Positions 42,601 through 52,147 of a stretch of DNA of 64,000 nt are shown one piece after another. The first letter of the stretch is position 1, and the number at the start of each line of letters is the position of its first letter. A program made the translations under genes and the position numbers. Source of the DNA: CAXQZM01 sp965229645 (GTDB lineage: Bacteria > Pseudomonadota > Alphaproteobacteria > UBA7985); NCBI GenBank assembly GCA_965229645.1, contig OZ245893.1, forward strand, positions 3,038,001 through 3,102,000, in the 5' to 3' direction. A model generated the notes under the pieces. It worked only from the letters and a program-made list of their open reading frames with translations, was not told where the DNA came from and did not search any database.

Positions 42601-45600
42601 TTTCCAAATTAGTATCGCAGGTTACGATGAGCCCTTTGGCGTTGATCAATGGTACACAGGCAATATTACGGATATGAGCTCCTATTTTCGTGGGACTAAT
42701 ATAGGGGATGGTTCCGCGTCGGATCCCATTGGGGATATCTCGAACTGGGACACGTCCAAAGTTACTGACATGTCCTATATGTTTTATGCGGCAACGAGCT
42801 TTGACCAATATGTTGGAGGCTGGGACGTTTCGAACGTAAGCCATATGTCTTATATGTTCTATGATGCGGATAGTTTCAACCAAACTCTAGATTGGGGCAA
42901 TAAGACCGCCAGCGTTAAGTCCATGGAGAGTATGTTTGAGCTAGCGCCTTTATTCGAAGGCTATGGCCTCGATGGATGGGATACCTCAAGTGTTGAAAAT
43001 ATGCGTGAAATGTTCAGACGCGCTCTGGTGTTTGTGGGCGATATTGAACAATGGAATGTTAGCAAGGTTACGAACATGTACGGCATGTTTTCTAACGCAT
43101 GGACATTCAATAAAGATCGGCTAGATTGGGACACAAGTAACGTAGAAAATATGGGAAATATGTTCTACAACGCGCGCGATTTTAATGGTGACATAAGCAG
43201 TTGGAACACCAGCGCCGTTGATGACATGTCTAGTACGTTCTCTGGGGCACAATCGTTTAACCAATATATAGGTGGTTGGGACGTTAGTTCTGTAGGAACA
43301 TTTGTTGGTATGTTTTCTGGGGCGAGTGCATTCAATCAAGATTTGTCGGAGTGGTCCGTGAGTTCGTTCCAAAATGAGCCAACTCGGTTCAACGACGATG
43401 CGAATGCTACTTGGGTCGCCAACGATGCTTATCAGCCAAATTGGGGAGGGCAGGACCTTACAGCCCCGACCGCTGAGGCATTTTTTCCGTCGAACGGTGC
43501 GATTGGCGTCGATCAGGATGCGGTGCTAGTCCTGACCTTCAGCGAGGGGGTAGAAGCAAACAGCGGCGAGATTGACATTTTTCGGGACGATGGTTCCAGC
43601 TTTGCGACGATTGATGTGAACAGCGACGCTGTCGCGTTCAACGGCGCCGACATGGAACTGACCCCGTCGAGCGCGTTCGAGGTTGGGCAAACCTACTACG
43701 TGATAGTCCCGAGCGGCGTTGTTCAAGATGTTTCGGAGCAAAGTAACGCGTTTGAAGGTATTCTTGATGCTCAGACTTGGCGTTTTTCCATAGAGGCAGG
43801 GGTCGATGTCAACGCCTCCCAAGTTTCGGTCACCCCTGCGGACACCTCTGTTTATCTGACCAGTTCGGCCATGATTCGGGTCAGTCTTAGGGATGAAAAC
43901 AACAATCCTGTTGCGGGACAGGTTGCAGACCTCAGCGCCGAAGCGACCAACGGCGCGCTCCTGGGCGATTTTACCGAAACGGGGGACGGTGTCTATGAGG
44001 CCGAGTTGACCTCTTCGCAACCCGTGACAACAGAGGTCACGGTGACGATGGACGGTGTGACCATCTTGCCGACGGTTTCCGTTACCTTCATCGAGTCGAT
44101 TGTTGTGTCAGCGTCTGCAACGGACTTGGACATTGTGGAAGGGGATACAGGCACCTTCACCCTCAGCCTCGCGTCGCAACCCAGTGACACGGTGACGGTA
44201 AGGGCGAGGTCCAATGACTACCAGGCTGTGAGCGTATCGGCGGACGCAGGAACCACAAGCGGCGAAACAGCGGATCTGGTCTTTGACGCCAACAACTGGA
44301 ACAGCGCCCAAACCGTTACGGTGGTAGGTGTCAGCGATGACGATCAGGATGATGAAAGCGATGTCGAGATCAGCTTCGAGGTCACGCTCGCATCCGCAGC
44401 AACAGAAGACTACGAGGTCCAGGTGCCCGATCCTGTAAGGGTCGATGTGACGGACACCAGTGCGGTTGGTGTGACTGTGTCCAAGCCCAGCGTTTCGATG
44501 GATGAAGGTGACACCGACAGCTTCACGGTTGTGTTAAATACGCCGCCGAGCGGGGACGTGACGGTGACGGTTTCGACAGATGATGTCGATGCGGTGAGTG
44601 TTTCCAAAGATGGCGGGGTGACGCAAGAGGCGTCAGTTGTTTTGACGTTCTCGAACGAAAACTGGAATGCGCCACAAACCGTGACGGCTACGGGCGTTGC
44701 GGACAACGATACGAACGATGAGACCCCGTTGATCAGTTTCACAGTCGCGGGTCATGAGTATGATGGGACGAGCGTCGATCCAGTGAGCGCCTCTGTTACC
44801 GATACCGGTGTTGCGGGTGTTACTGTTTCCAAGACGGGTGTTTCGATGGATGAAGGCAGCAGCGACAGCTTTACGGTTGTGTTGGATACCGAGCCGAGCG
44901 GGGACGTGACGGTGACGGTTTCGACAGATGATGTTGATGCGGCGAGTGTTTCCAAAGATGGCGGGGTGACGCAGGGTGCGTCTATTGATCTGACGTTCAC
45001 GGCCGCAGACTGGGATTCGGCACAAACCGTGACGATTACAGGCGTTGCGGACGACGATACGAACAACGAGGCCCCGACGATCAGCTTTTCCGTTGTGGGT
45101 CATGAGTATGAGGGCATGAGCGTCGATCCAGTGAGCGCCTCTGTTACCGATATCAGTGTTGCGGGTGTTACGGTTTCCAAGTCCAGCGTTTCGATGGATG
45201 AAGGCGGCACCGACAGCTTTACGGTTGTGTTGGATACCGAGCCGAGCGGGGAGGTGACGGTGACGGTTTCGACAGATGATGTTGATGCGGCGAGTGTTTC
45301 CAATGATGGCGGGGTGACGCAGGGTTCGTCTATTGATCTGACGTTCACGACCGCAGACTGGGATTCGGCACAAACCGTGACGGTCACGGGCGTTGCGGAC
45401 GACGATACGGACAACGAGACCCCGACGATCAGCTTTGCCGTTGTGGGTCATGAGTATGAGGGCATGAGCGTGGCCTCGGTGAGCGCCTCTGTCACCGATA
45501 CCAGTGTTGCGGGTGTTGCGGTTTCCAAGTCCAGCGTTTCGATGTCTGAAGGCGGCAGCGACAGCTTTACGGTTGTGTTGGATACCGAGCCGAGCGGGGA

Positions 45601-48600
45601 GGTGACGGTGACGGTTTCGACAGATGATGTTGGTGCGGCGAGTGTTTCCAAAGATGGCGGGGTGACGCAGGGTTCGTCTGTTGATCTGACGTTCACGACC
45701 GCAGACTGGGATTCGGCACAAACCGTGACGGTCACGGGCGTTGCGGACGACGATACGAGCGACGAGACCCCGACGATCAGCTTTGCCGTTGTGGGTCATG
45801 AGTATGAGGGCATGAGCGTGGCCTCGGTGAGCGCCTCTGTCACCGATACCAGTGTTGCGGGTGTTGCGGTTTCCAAGACGGGTGTTTCGATGGATGAAGG
45901 CGGCAGCGACAGCTTTACGGTTGTGTTGGATACCGAGCCGAGCGGGGAGGTGACGGTGACGGTTTCGACAGATGATGTTGATGCGGCGAGTGTTTCCAAA
46001 GATGGCGGGGTGACGCAGGGTTCGTCTATTGATCTGACGTTCACGACCGCAGACTGGGATTCGGCACAAACCGTGACGGTCACGGGCGTTGCGGACGACG
46101 ATACGAGCGACGAGACCCCGACGATCAGCTTTGCCGTTGTGGGTCATGAGTATGAGGGCATGAGCGTGGCCTCGGTGAGCGCCTCTGTCACCGATACCAG
46201 TGTTGCGGGTGTTGCGGTTTCCAAGTCCAGCGTTTCGATGTCTGAAGGCGGCAGCGACAGCTTTACGGTCGTGTTGGACACCGAGCCGAGCGGGGAGGTG
46301 ACGGTGACGGTTTCGACAGATGATGTCGGTGCGGCGAGTGTTTCCAAAGATGGCGGGGTGACGCAGGGTTCGTCTGTTGATCTGACGTTCACGACCGCAG
46401 ACTGGGATTCGGCACAAACCGTGACGGTCACGGGCGTTGCGGACGACGATACGAACGACGAGGCCCCGACGATCAGCTTTGCCGTTGTGGGTCATGAGTA
46501 TGAGGGCATGAGCGTGGCCTCGGTGAGCGCCTCTGTTGCCGATAAAGACGGACCTGGTGTTACGGTTTCCAAGTCTGGCGTTTCGATGGATGAAGGCAGC
46601 AGCGACAGCTTTACGGTCGTGTTGGATACCGAGCCGAGCGGGGACGTGACGGTGACGGTTTCGACAGATGATGTCGGTGCGGCGAGTGTTTCCAAAGATG
46701 GCGGGGTGACGCAGGGTTCGTCTGTTGATCTGACGTTCACGACCGCAGACTGGGATTCGGCACAAACCGTGACGGTCACGGGCGTTGCGGACGACGATAC
46801 GAACGACGAGACCCCAACGATCAGCTTTGCCGTTGTGGGTCATGAGTATGAGGGCATGAGCGTGGGCTCGGTGAGCGCCTCAGTCACCGATATCAGTGTT
46901 GCGGGTGTTACGGTTTCCAAGTCCAGCGTTTCGATGGATGAAGGCGGCACCGATAGCTTCACGGTTGTGTTGGATACCGAGCCGAGCGGGGACGTGACGG
47001 TGACGGTTTCGACAGATGATGTCGGTGCGGCGAGTGTTTCCAAAGATGGCGGGGTGACGCAGGGTTCGTCTGTTGATCTGACGTTCACGGCCGCAGACTG
47101 GGATTCGGCACAAACCGTGACGGTCACGGGCGTTGCGGACGACGATACGAACGACGAGGCCCCAACGATCAGCTTTTCCGTTGTGGGTCATGAGTATGAG
47201 GGCATGAGCGTCGATCCAGTGAGCGCCTCTGTTACCGATATCAGTGTTGCGGGTGTTACGGTTTCCAAGTCCAGCGTTTCGATGGATGAAGGCGGCACCG
47301 ACAGCTTCACGGTTGTGTTGGATACCGAGCCGAGCGGGGACGTGACGGTGACGGTTTCGACAGATGATGTCGGTGCGGCGAGTGTTTCTAAAGATGGCGG
47401 GGTGACGCAGGGTGCGTCTGTTGATCTGACGTTCACGACCGCAGACTGGGATTCGGCACAAACCGTGACGGTCACGGGCGTTGCGGACGACGATACGAGC
47501 GACGAGACCCCGACGATCAGCTTTGCCGTTGTGGGTCATGAGTATGAGGGCATGAGCGTCGATCCAGTGAGCGCCTCTGTTACCGATATCAGTGTTGCGG
47601 GTGTTGCGGTTTCCAAGTCCAGCGTTTCGATGTCTGAAGGCGGCAGCGACAGCTTTACGGTTGTGTTGGATACCGAGCCGAGCGGGGAGGTGACGGTGAC
47701 GGTTTCGACAGATGATGTTGATGCGGCGAGTGTTTCCAAAGATGGCGGGGTGACGCAGGGTTCGTCTATTGATCTGACGTTCACGACCGCAGACTGGGAT
47801 TCGGCACAAACCGTGACGGTCACGGGCGTTGCGGACGACGATACGAACGACGAGGCCCCGACGATCAGCTTTGCCGTTGTGGGTCATGAGTATGAGGGCA
47901 TGAGCGTGGCCTCGGTGAGCGCCTCTGTTGCCGATAAAGACGGACCTGGTGTTACGGTTTCCAAGTCTGGCGTTTCGATGGATGAAGGCAGCAGCGACAG
48001 CTTTACGGTCGTGTTGGATACCGAGCCGAGCGGGGACGTGACGGTGACGGTTTCGACAGATGATGTCGGTGCGGCGAGTGTTTCCAAAGATGGCGGGGTG
48101 ACGCAGGGTTCGTCTGTTGATCTGACGTTCACGACCGCAGACTGGGATTCGGCACAAACCGTGACGGTCACGGGCGTTGCGGACGACGATACGAACGACG
48201 AGACCCCAACGATCAGCTTTGCCGTTGTGGGTCATGAGTATGAGGGCATGAGCGTGGGCTCGGTGAGCGCCTCAGTCACCGATATCAGTGTTGCGGGTGT
48301 TACGGTTTCCAAGTCCAGCGTTTCGATGGATGAAGGCGGCACCGACAGCTTCACGGTTGTGTTGGATACCGAGCCGAGCGGGGAGGTGACGGTGACGGTT
48401 TCGACAGATGATGTCGGTGCGGCGAGTGTTTCCAAAGATGGCGGGGTGACGCAGGGTTCGTCTGTTGATCTGACGTTCACGACCGCAGACTGGGATTCGG
48501 CACAAACCGTGACGATTACAGGCGTTGCGGACGACGATACGAACAACGAGGCCCCAACGATCAGCTTTTCCGTTGTGGGTCATGAGTATGAGGGCATGAG

Positions 48601-51600
48601 CGTCGATCCAGTGAGCGCCTCTGTTACCGATATCAGTGTTGCGGGTGTTACGGTTTCCAAGTCCAGCGTTTCGATGGATGAAGGCGGCACCGACAGCTTC
48701 ACGGTTGTGTTGGATACCGAGCCGAGCGGGGACGTGACGGTGACGGTTTCGACAGATGATGTCGGTGCGGCGAGTGTTTCTAAAGATGGCGGGGTGACGC
48801 AGGGTTCGTCTGTTGATCTGACGTTCACGACCGCAGACTGGGATTCGGCACAAACCGTGACGGTCACGGGCGTTGCGGACGACGATACGAGCGACGAGAC
48901 CCCGACGATCAGCTTTGCCGTTGTGGGTCATGAGTATGAGGGCATGAGCGTCGATCCAGTGAGCGCCTCTGTTACCGATATCAGTGTTGCGGGTGTTGCG
49001 GTTTCCAAGTCCAGCGTTTCGATGTCTGAAGGCGGCAGCGACAGCTTTACGGTTGTGTTGGATACCGAGCCGAGCGGGGACGTGACGGTGACGGTTTCGA
49101 CAGATGATGTCGGTGCGGCGAGTGTTTCCAAAGATGGCGGGGTGACGCAGGGTTCGTCTGTTGATCTGACGTTCACGACCGCAGACTGGGATTCGGCACA
49201 AACCGTGACGGTCACGGGCGTTGCGGACGACGATACGGACAACGAGACCCCGACGATCAGCTTTGCCGTTGTGGGTCATGAGTATGAGGGCATGAGCGTG
49301 GCCTCGGTGAGCGCCTCTGTCACCGATACCAGTGTTGCGGGTGTTGCGGTTTCCAAGTCCAGCGTTTCGATGTCTGAAGGCGGCAGCGACAGCTTTACGG
49401 TTGTGTTGGATACCGAGCCGAGCGGGGAGGTGACGGTGACGGTTTCGACAGATGATGTTGGTGCGGCGAGTGTTTCCAAAGATGGCGGGGTGACGCAGGG
49501 TTCGTCTGTTGATCTGACGTTCACGACCGCAGACTGGGATTCGGCACAAACCGTGACGGTCACGGGCGTTGCGGACGACGATACGAACGACGAGGCCCCG
49601 ACGATCAGCTTTGCCGTTGTGGGTCATGAGTATGAGGGCATGAGCGTGGCCTCGGTGAGCGCCTCTGTTGCCGATAAAGACGGACCTGGTGTTACGGTTT
49701 CCAAGTCTGGCGTTTCGATGGATGAAGGCAGCAGCGACAGCTTTACGGTCGTGTTGGATACCGAGCCGAGCGGGGAGGTGACGGTGACGGTTTCGACAGA
49801 TGATGTCGGTGCGGCGAGTGTTTCCAAAGATGGCGGGGTGACGCAGGGTTCGTCTGTTGATCTGACGTTCACGACGGCAGACTGGGATTCGGCACAAACC
49901 GTGACGGTCACGGGCGTTGCGGACGACGATACGAACGACGAGACCCCAACGATCAGCTTTGCCGTTGTGGGTCATGAGTATGAGGGCATGAGCGTGAGCT
50001 CGGTGAGCGCCTCTGTCACCGATACCAGTGTTGCGGGTGTTACGGTTTCCAAGACGGGTGTTTCGATGGATGAAGGCGGCAGCGACAGCTTCACGGTTGT
50101 GTTGGATACCGAGCCGAGCGGGGAGGTGACGGTGACGGTTTCGACAGATGATGTCGGTGCGGCGAGTGTTTCTAAAGATGGCGGGGTGACGCAGGGTTCG
50201 TCTGTTGATCTGACGTTCACGGCCGCAGACTGGGATTCGGCACAAACCGTGACGATTACAGGCGTTGCGGACGACGATACGAACGACGAGGCCCCGACAA
50301 TCAGCTTTGCCGTTGTGGGTCATGAGTATGAGGGCATGAGCGTGGGCTCGGTGAGTGCCTCTGTTACCGATACTGGTGTTGCGGGTGTTACGGTTTCCAA
50401 GACGGGTGTTTCGATGTCTGAAGGCAGCAATGACAGCTTCACGGTTGTGTTGGATATCCAACCCTCTGCCGATGTGACGGTGACGGTTTCGTCGGATGAG
50501 GTCGATGCCGCGACCGTTTCGGACGATGACGGCGTGACGCAAAGCGATGCGGTGGGCCTGATCTTCACCGCCGAGGACTGGAACGTGGCCCAAACGGTGA
50601 CGGTCACGGCGGTGGACAATTCAGGTCTCGGCGCAAGTTCGGCGACCCTGACCCTTACCACAAGCAGCACCGATTCCGCCTATGACGCCTTGGCCGATCA
50701 GAGCCTTGCGGTCACCATCGCCGACGATGAATCGGCGACGCTGGTCACCAGCGTCTCGACCCTCACCCTGGACGAAGGCGGCACGGCGACCTTCACCGTT
50801 GCTTTGGGGGGCGCGCCGTCGGGCGAGGTAAGCGTCGCCCTTGGTACTAGTAACGCGAACGCCTTGACGGTTGCGGAGTCGAGCCTCACCTTCGATGCAA
50901 CCAACTGGTCCGTGCCGCAAGTCGTGTCGCTCACGGCGCCCGACAATACGGGTAACGGGGACGCGACAGTGGAGGTGAGTCTCATCGCGGGGGGCGCTGA
51001 GTTTGACGGGGTGAGCAGCAGCGTGCGCGTGACCATAGAGGACAATGATCTCGAAGTCCCCGCTGAGGATACGGGCGCGCTTGTCTCCTCCATCGCCACT
51101 AGCGAAGTCATGGGCACCCAGCTCGGCAATTTGATTAGCGATGCGGTGTCGGGCGGTATCAGCCCACCGACGCGCACCTACGAGGCGCCATCGCGGATGC
51201 GGCGCACGCTCTACGGGCTGACGGCGGCGGACTACGACCCCGAGGCCTACAATAGCCTGCAGGTGCTGTCCGCGCGCGAAGGCGAGGACGGCTTTACCTT
51301 GGTCGATTGGTTCTCGGTCGGCCTGTCGCAAGCCTCGCTCGACGCCAGCTTGTCGGGCGATGGGGCCTTTGCTTACGCCATGGCGGGGCGCGAGTTGGCC
51401 AAGACCCGCGCCAGCGTCAGCGGTTTGCTCTACGGCGTAGAGACCTCGAGCTGGGACTATGAGGACGAAACCGATGTCGATCGCACGGGCTTCTCGCTTG
51501 GCTACTACAGCGCCCAGCAAAGCGATGGGCTGACCTTCAGTGGCTCGGCTATTTTAACCTTGTCGCAAAACGACTTTGTCAGCGTCAGCGGCGCGACCGG

Positions 51601-52057
51601 CGATGCCAATTCCCAACGCTTGATCTTCAAGGGCAACATTAGTGGCGCGCGTGCCTTGCAGAACCGCCAAGGCTTGCTGACACCCTATGTCAGCCTCATG
51701 TACGCGACCGAAAGTCTTGAGGCTTTCACCTTCTCCGACGGCACAACCTCGGACGACAGCACCACCCACATCGGTCGGTTCGGGCTCGGGGTCGAATACG
51801 CGACCGAGCCCAACGCCTTGGGCAGTCGCTTTCTGGTGCGCGGGGAATTGAGCCAGGTGTTCGGCGCCCAAGCCGTCACCCTTAGCGACGGTGAAGTCTA
51901 TAGCCCCAACGAAGACCCCGTCGGGTCGGTTACCTTTGGCTGGAGTGCGCGCACAGGCACCGACACGACCGCTCAGATCGAGTTGACCTTTGGCGAACTG
52001 GGCAACAGCGAACGCGAAGAAATCCGCCTCGACGGCACGGTCGACCGACGGTTCTAG
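39611..52057 (+). CDS. giant modular surface protein with sixteen near-identical Calx-beta-like repeats (4148 aa)
   Basis: After the signal peptide (hydrophobic VAALLLALGASLPAQAE, about 30-45) come: Cys N-cap (GCQVSALNPVSFVGT) with eight or so BspA repeats (to about 360); SbsA-like Ig domain (375-487); invasin-like domain (489-587); three Calx-beta-like modules; a second N-cap with BspA repeats (about 952-1280); SbsA-like and invasin-like domains again; one Calx-beta-like module; then eighteen units of about 116 residues (1620-3710), the inner sixteen almost identical. A last Calx-beta-like module, the helical linker SSIATSEVMGTQLGNLISDA and the barrel (DWFSVGLSQASLDASLSGDG through VDRRF) close the protein. 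The units are rich in Asp/Glu (GVADDDTNDE), consistent with calcium binding as in Calx-beta domains. Long passenger plus C-terminal barrel suggests a stalk-like surface adhesin. Start: ATG at 39611, no strong ribosome site. Confidence 0.88.
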   Translation: MIQILGAILAKHGPLPPNGIGAHARAVAALLLALGASLPAQAEVPLGCQVSALNPVSFVGTVAPCDGLLVISQADFDAVGSTNRSDHEGSEDGSGEFEVILNSQIYGVADWYTGNITDMAGYFARAEEIGDISGWDTSNASDMSYMFYAARSFDQNIGNWDVSKVVDMSRTFSYARAFNQDLSGWEVSSLVNANFMFFEADVFNSSLDWGTSTASLKEVHYIFGFTDNFEGIGLVGWDTSSIEDMSYMFRRSPAFNADIGGWDVSSVTDMNSMLADAVAFNQDLSAWQVTRVTDMSNMFDEAIAFNSDIGGWDVSSVTSMNGMFQLATAFNQDLSGWDVSRFSSEPRNFDDDANPDWVENAATLQPNWGAADSNAPTAQEFFPVKDATAVRRNEVLILTFDESVEANEGQISIFRDDDDTLFENIDVTGEQVEFIGKNASFSPTNAFEFEETYYVTIPSGAIQDVSGDENAFLGITEADGWRFTIEKGVSASQSDVSIDPADGSISLTSAATVRVEALDEDDNSVSGRAADIEADATNGAVVGPFSETATGSGIYEAELTATQAGETQVTITMDGVILSPTVSATFVESIVVSASVASLQIEEGSEESFDLSLAAQPSDTVTVTARSNDSQAVSLSADGGGTWGTTADLNFAPSSWTSAQTLMVRGVEDDDGNDATGVEISFEVTLASAALGDYESQVPSPVTVDVEDTIVVAGLVVSTLSVSMVEGGSDSFTVGLDTPPSGDVTVTVSSNDAAAAAVSTDGGTTQAGSVDLTFAITDYAAKTITVVGLGDDDSRDETSSITLTASGGGYDGAAQKSVDVTVTDTSIPAVVLTGDDLVNGALSLDETASSIVNVALATEPSGTVTLSLGSSSYAVEVLSTTGNSSTVSFDASNWGDPQSVTISAVEDSNATSETGVVVSFDPEGAEYDSVSVATQTVTVDVTDDDTPTTIPIGCQVSSINPQSFVGAVDPCNGLLVIAQADFDAVGSSSTTSGGDESFQISIAGYDEPFGVDQWYTGNITDMSSYFRGTNIGDGSASDPIGDISNWDTSKVTDMSYMFYAATSFDQYVGGWDVSNVSHMSYMFYDADSFNQTLDWGNKTASVKSMESMFELAPLFEGYGLDGWDTSSVENMREMFRRALVFVGDIEQWNVSKVTNMYGMFSNAWTFNKDRLDWDTSNVENMGNMFYNARDFNGDISSWNTSAVDDMSSTFSGAQSFNQYIGGWDVSSVGTFVGMFSGASAFNQDLSEWSVSSFQNEPTRFNDDANATWVANDAYQPNWGGQDLTAPTAEAFFPSNGAIGVDQDAVLVLTFSEGVEANSGEIDIFRDDGSSFATIDVNSDAVAFNGADMELTPSSAFEVGQTYYVIVPSGVVQDVSEQSNAFEGILDAQTWRFSIEAGVDVNASQVSVTPADTSVYLTSSAMIRVSLRDENNNPVAGQVADLSAEATNGALLGDFTETGDGVYEAELTSSQPVTTEVTVTMDGVTILPTVSVTFIESIVVSASATDLDIVEGDTGTFTLSLASQPSDTVTVRARSNDYQAVSVSADAGTTSGETADLVFDANNWNSAQTVTVVGVSDDDQDDESDVEISFEVTLASAATEDYEVQVPDPVRVDVTDTSAVGVTVSKPSVSMDEGDTDSFTVVLNTPPSGDVTVTVSTDDVDAVSVSKDGGVTQEASVVLTFSNENWNAPQTVTATGVADNDTNDETPLISFTVAGHEYDGTSVDPVSASVTDTGVAGVTVSKTGVSMDEGSSDSFTVVLDTEPSGDVTVTVSTDDVDAASVSKDGGVTQGASIDLTFTAADWDSAQTVTITGVADDDTNNEAPTISFSVVGHEYEGMSVDPVSASVTDISVAGVTVSKSSVSMDEGGTDSFTVVLDTEPSGEVTVTVSTDDVDAASVSNDGGVTQGSSIDLTFTTADWDSAQTVTVTGVADDDTDNETPTISFAVVGHEYEGMSVASVSASVTDTSVAGVAVSKSSVSMSEGGSDSFTVVLDTEPSGEVTVTVSTDDVGAASVSKDGGVTQGSSVDLTFTTADWDSAQTVTVTGVADDDTSDETPTISFAVVGHEYEGMSVASVSASVTDTSVAGVAVSKTGVSMDEGGSDSFTVVLDTEPSGEVTVTVSTDDVDAASVSKDGGVTQGSSIDLTFTTADWDSAQTVTVTGVADDDTSDETPTISFAVVGHEYEGMSVASVSASVTDTSVAGVAVSKSSVSMSEGGSDSFTVVLDTEPSGEVTVTVSTDDVGAASVSKDGGVTQGSSVDLTFTTADWDSAQTVTVTGVADDDTNDEAPTISFAVVGHEYEGMSVASVSASVADKDGPGVTVSKSGVSMDEGSSDSFTVVLDTEPSGDVTVTVSTDDVGAASVSKDGGVTQGSSVDLTFTTADWDSAQTVTVTGVADDDTNDETPTISFAVVGHEYEGMSVGSVSASVTDISVAGVTVSKSSVSMDEGGTDSFTVVLDTEPSGDVTVTVSTDDVGAASVSKDGGVTQGSSVDLTFTAADWDSAQTVTVTGVADDDTNDEAPTISFSVVGHEYEGMSVDPVSASVTDISVAGVTVSKSSVSMDEGGTDSFTVVLDTEPSGDVTVTVSTDDVGAASVSKDGGVTQGASVDLTFTTADWDSAQTVTVTGVADDDTSDETPTISFAVVGHEYEGMSVDPVSASVTDISVAGVAVSKSSVSMSEGGSDSFTVVLDTEPSGEVTVTVSTDDVDAASVSKDGGVTQGSSIDLTFTTADWDSAQTVTVTGVADDDTNDEAPTISFAVVGHEYEGMSVASVSASVADKDGPGVTVSKSGVSMDEGSSDSFTVVLDTEPSGDVTVTVSTDDVGAASVSKDGGVTQGSSVDLTFTTADWDSAQTVTVTGVADDDTNDETPTISFAVVGHEYEGMSVGSVSASVTDISVAGVTVSKSSVSMDEGGTDSFTVVLDTEPSGEVTVTVSTDDVGAASVSKDGGVTQGSSVDLTFTTADWDSAQTVTITGVADDDTNNEAPTISFSVVGHEYEGMSVDPVSASVTDISVAGVTVSKSSVSMDEGGTDSFTVVLDTEPSGDVTVTVSTDDVGAASVSKDGGVTQGSSVDLTFTTADWDSAQTVTVTGVADDDTSDETPTISFAVVGHEYEGMSVDPVSASVTDISVAGVAVSKSSVSMSEGGSDSFTVVLDTEPSGDVTVTVSTDDVGAASVSKDGGVTQGSSVDLTFTTADWDSAQTVTVTGVADDDTDNETPTISFAVVGHEYEGMSVASVSASVTDTSVAGVAVSKSSVSMSEGGSDSFTVVLDTEPSGEVTVTVSTDDVGAASVSKDGGVTQGSSVDLTFTTADWDSAQTVTVTGVADDDTNDEAPTISFAVVGHEYEGMSVASVSASVADKDGPGVTVSKSGVSMDEGSSDSFTVVLDTEPSGEVTVTVSTDDVGAASVSKDGGVTQGSSVDLTFTTADWDSAQTVTVTGVADDDTNDETPTISFAVVGHEYEGMSVSSVSASVTDTSVAGVTVSKTGVSMDEGGSDSFTVVLDTEPSGEVTVTVSTDDVGAASVSKDGGVTQGSSVDLTFTAADWDSAQTVTITGVADDDTNDEAPTISFAVVGHEYEGMSVGSVSASVTDTGVAGVTVSKTGVSMSEGSNDSFTVVLDIQPSADVTVTVSSDEVDAATVSDDDGVTQSDAVGLIFTAEDWNVAQTVTVTAVDNSGLGASSATLTLTTSSTDSAYDALADQSLAVTIADDESATLVTSVSTLTLDEGGTATFTVALGGAPSGEVSVALGTSNANALTVAESSLTFDATNWSVPQVVSLTAPDNTGNGDATVEVSLIAGGAEFDGVSSSVRVTIEDNDLEVPAEDTGALVSSIATSEVMGTQLGNLISDAVSGGISPPTRTYEAPSRMRRTLYGLTAADYDPEAYNSLQVLSAREGEDGFTLVDWFSVGLSQASLDASLSGDGAFAYAMAGRELAKTRASVSGLLYGVETSSWDYEDETDVDRTGFSLGYYSAQQSDGLTFSGSAILTLSQNDFVSVSGATGDANSQRLIFKGNISGARALQNRQGLLTPYVSLMYATESLEAFTFSDGTTSDDSTTHIGRFGLGVEYATEPNALGSRFLVRGELSQVFGAQAVTLSDGEVYSPNEDPVGSVTFGWSARTGTDTTAQIELTFGELGNSEREEIRLDGTVDRRF
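44816..50383 (+). repeat. 16 x 348-bp near-identical in-frame tandem repeats
   Basis: The unit encodes 116 residues (GVTVSKSSVSMDEGGTDSFT through SVSASVTDISVA). Unit starts fall every 348 bp from 44816. Differences between units are limited to a handful of positions (for example SMDEGGT/SMSEGGS, VDA/VGA, TNDEAP/TSDETP, TDISVA/ADKDGP). Divergent cap units lie on both sides (44468-44815 and from 50384). Blocks of four units also repeat: the segment with ADKDGP followed by SKSGVSMDEGSS occurs at 46530, 1392 bp later, and again 1740 bp after that. Confidence 0.95.
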
Positions 52058-52147
52058 GGGTGGCGGGCCTCTGCCTGCCGTGTGCCTAGTTGCAAAACGG
52101 GTGTCGATGGCTTAAGGGACCGCGAGGTAAGTTAAGAGGCTCGGCGT

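Noticed and set aside
44633..50593. Very long minus-strand open frames (736, 451 and 773 codons) opposite the 348-bp repeat array
   Set aside because: The repeat length is a multiple of three, so one stop-free antisense frame is copied in every unit. The products are Arg/His/Asn-rich repeats without family features, while the plus frame continues into recognisable domains and a barrel.
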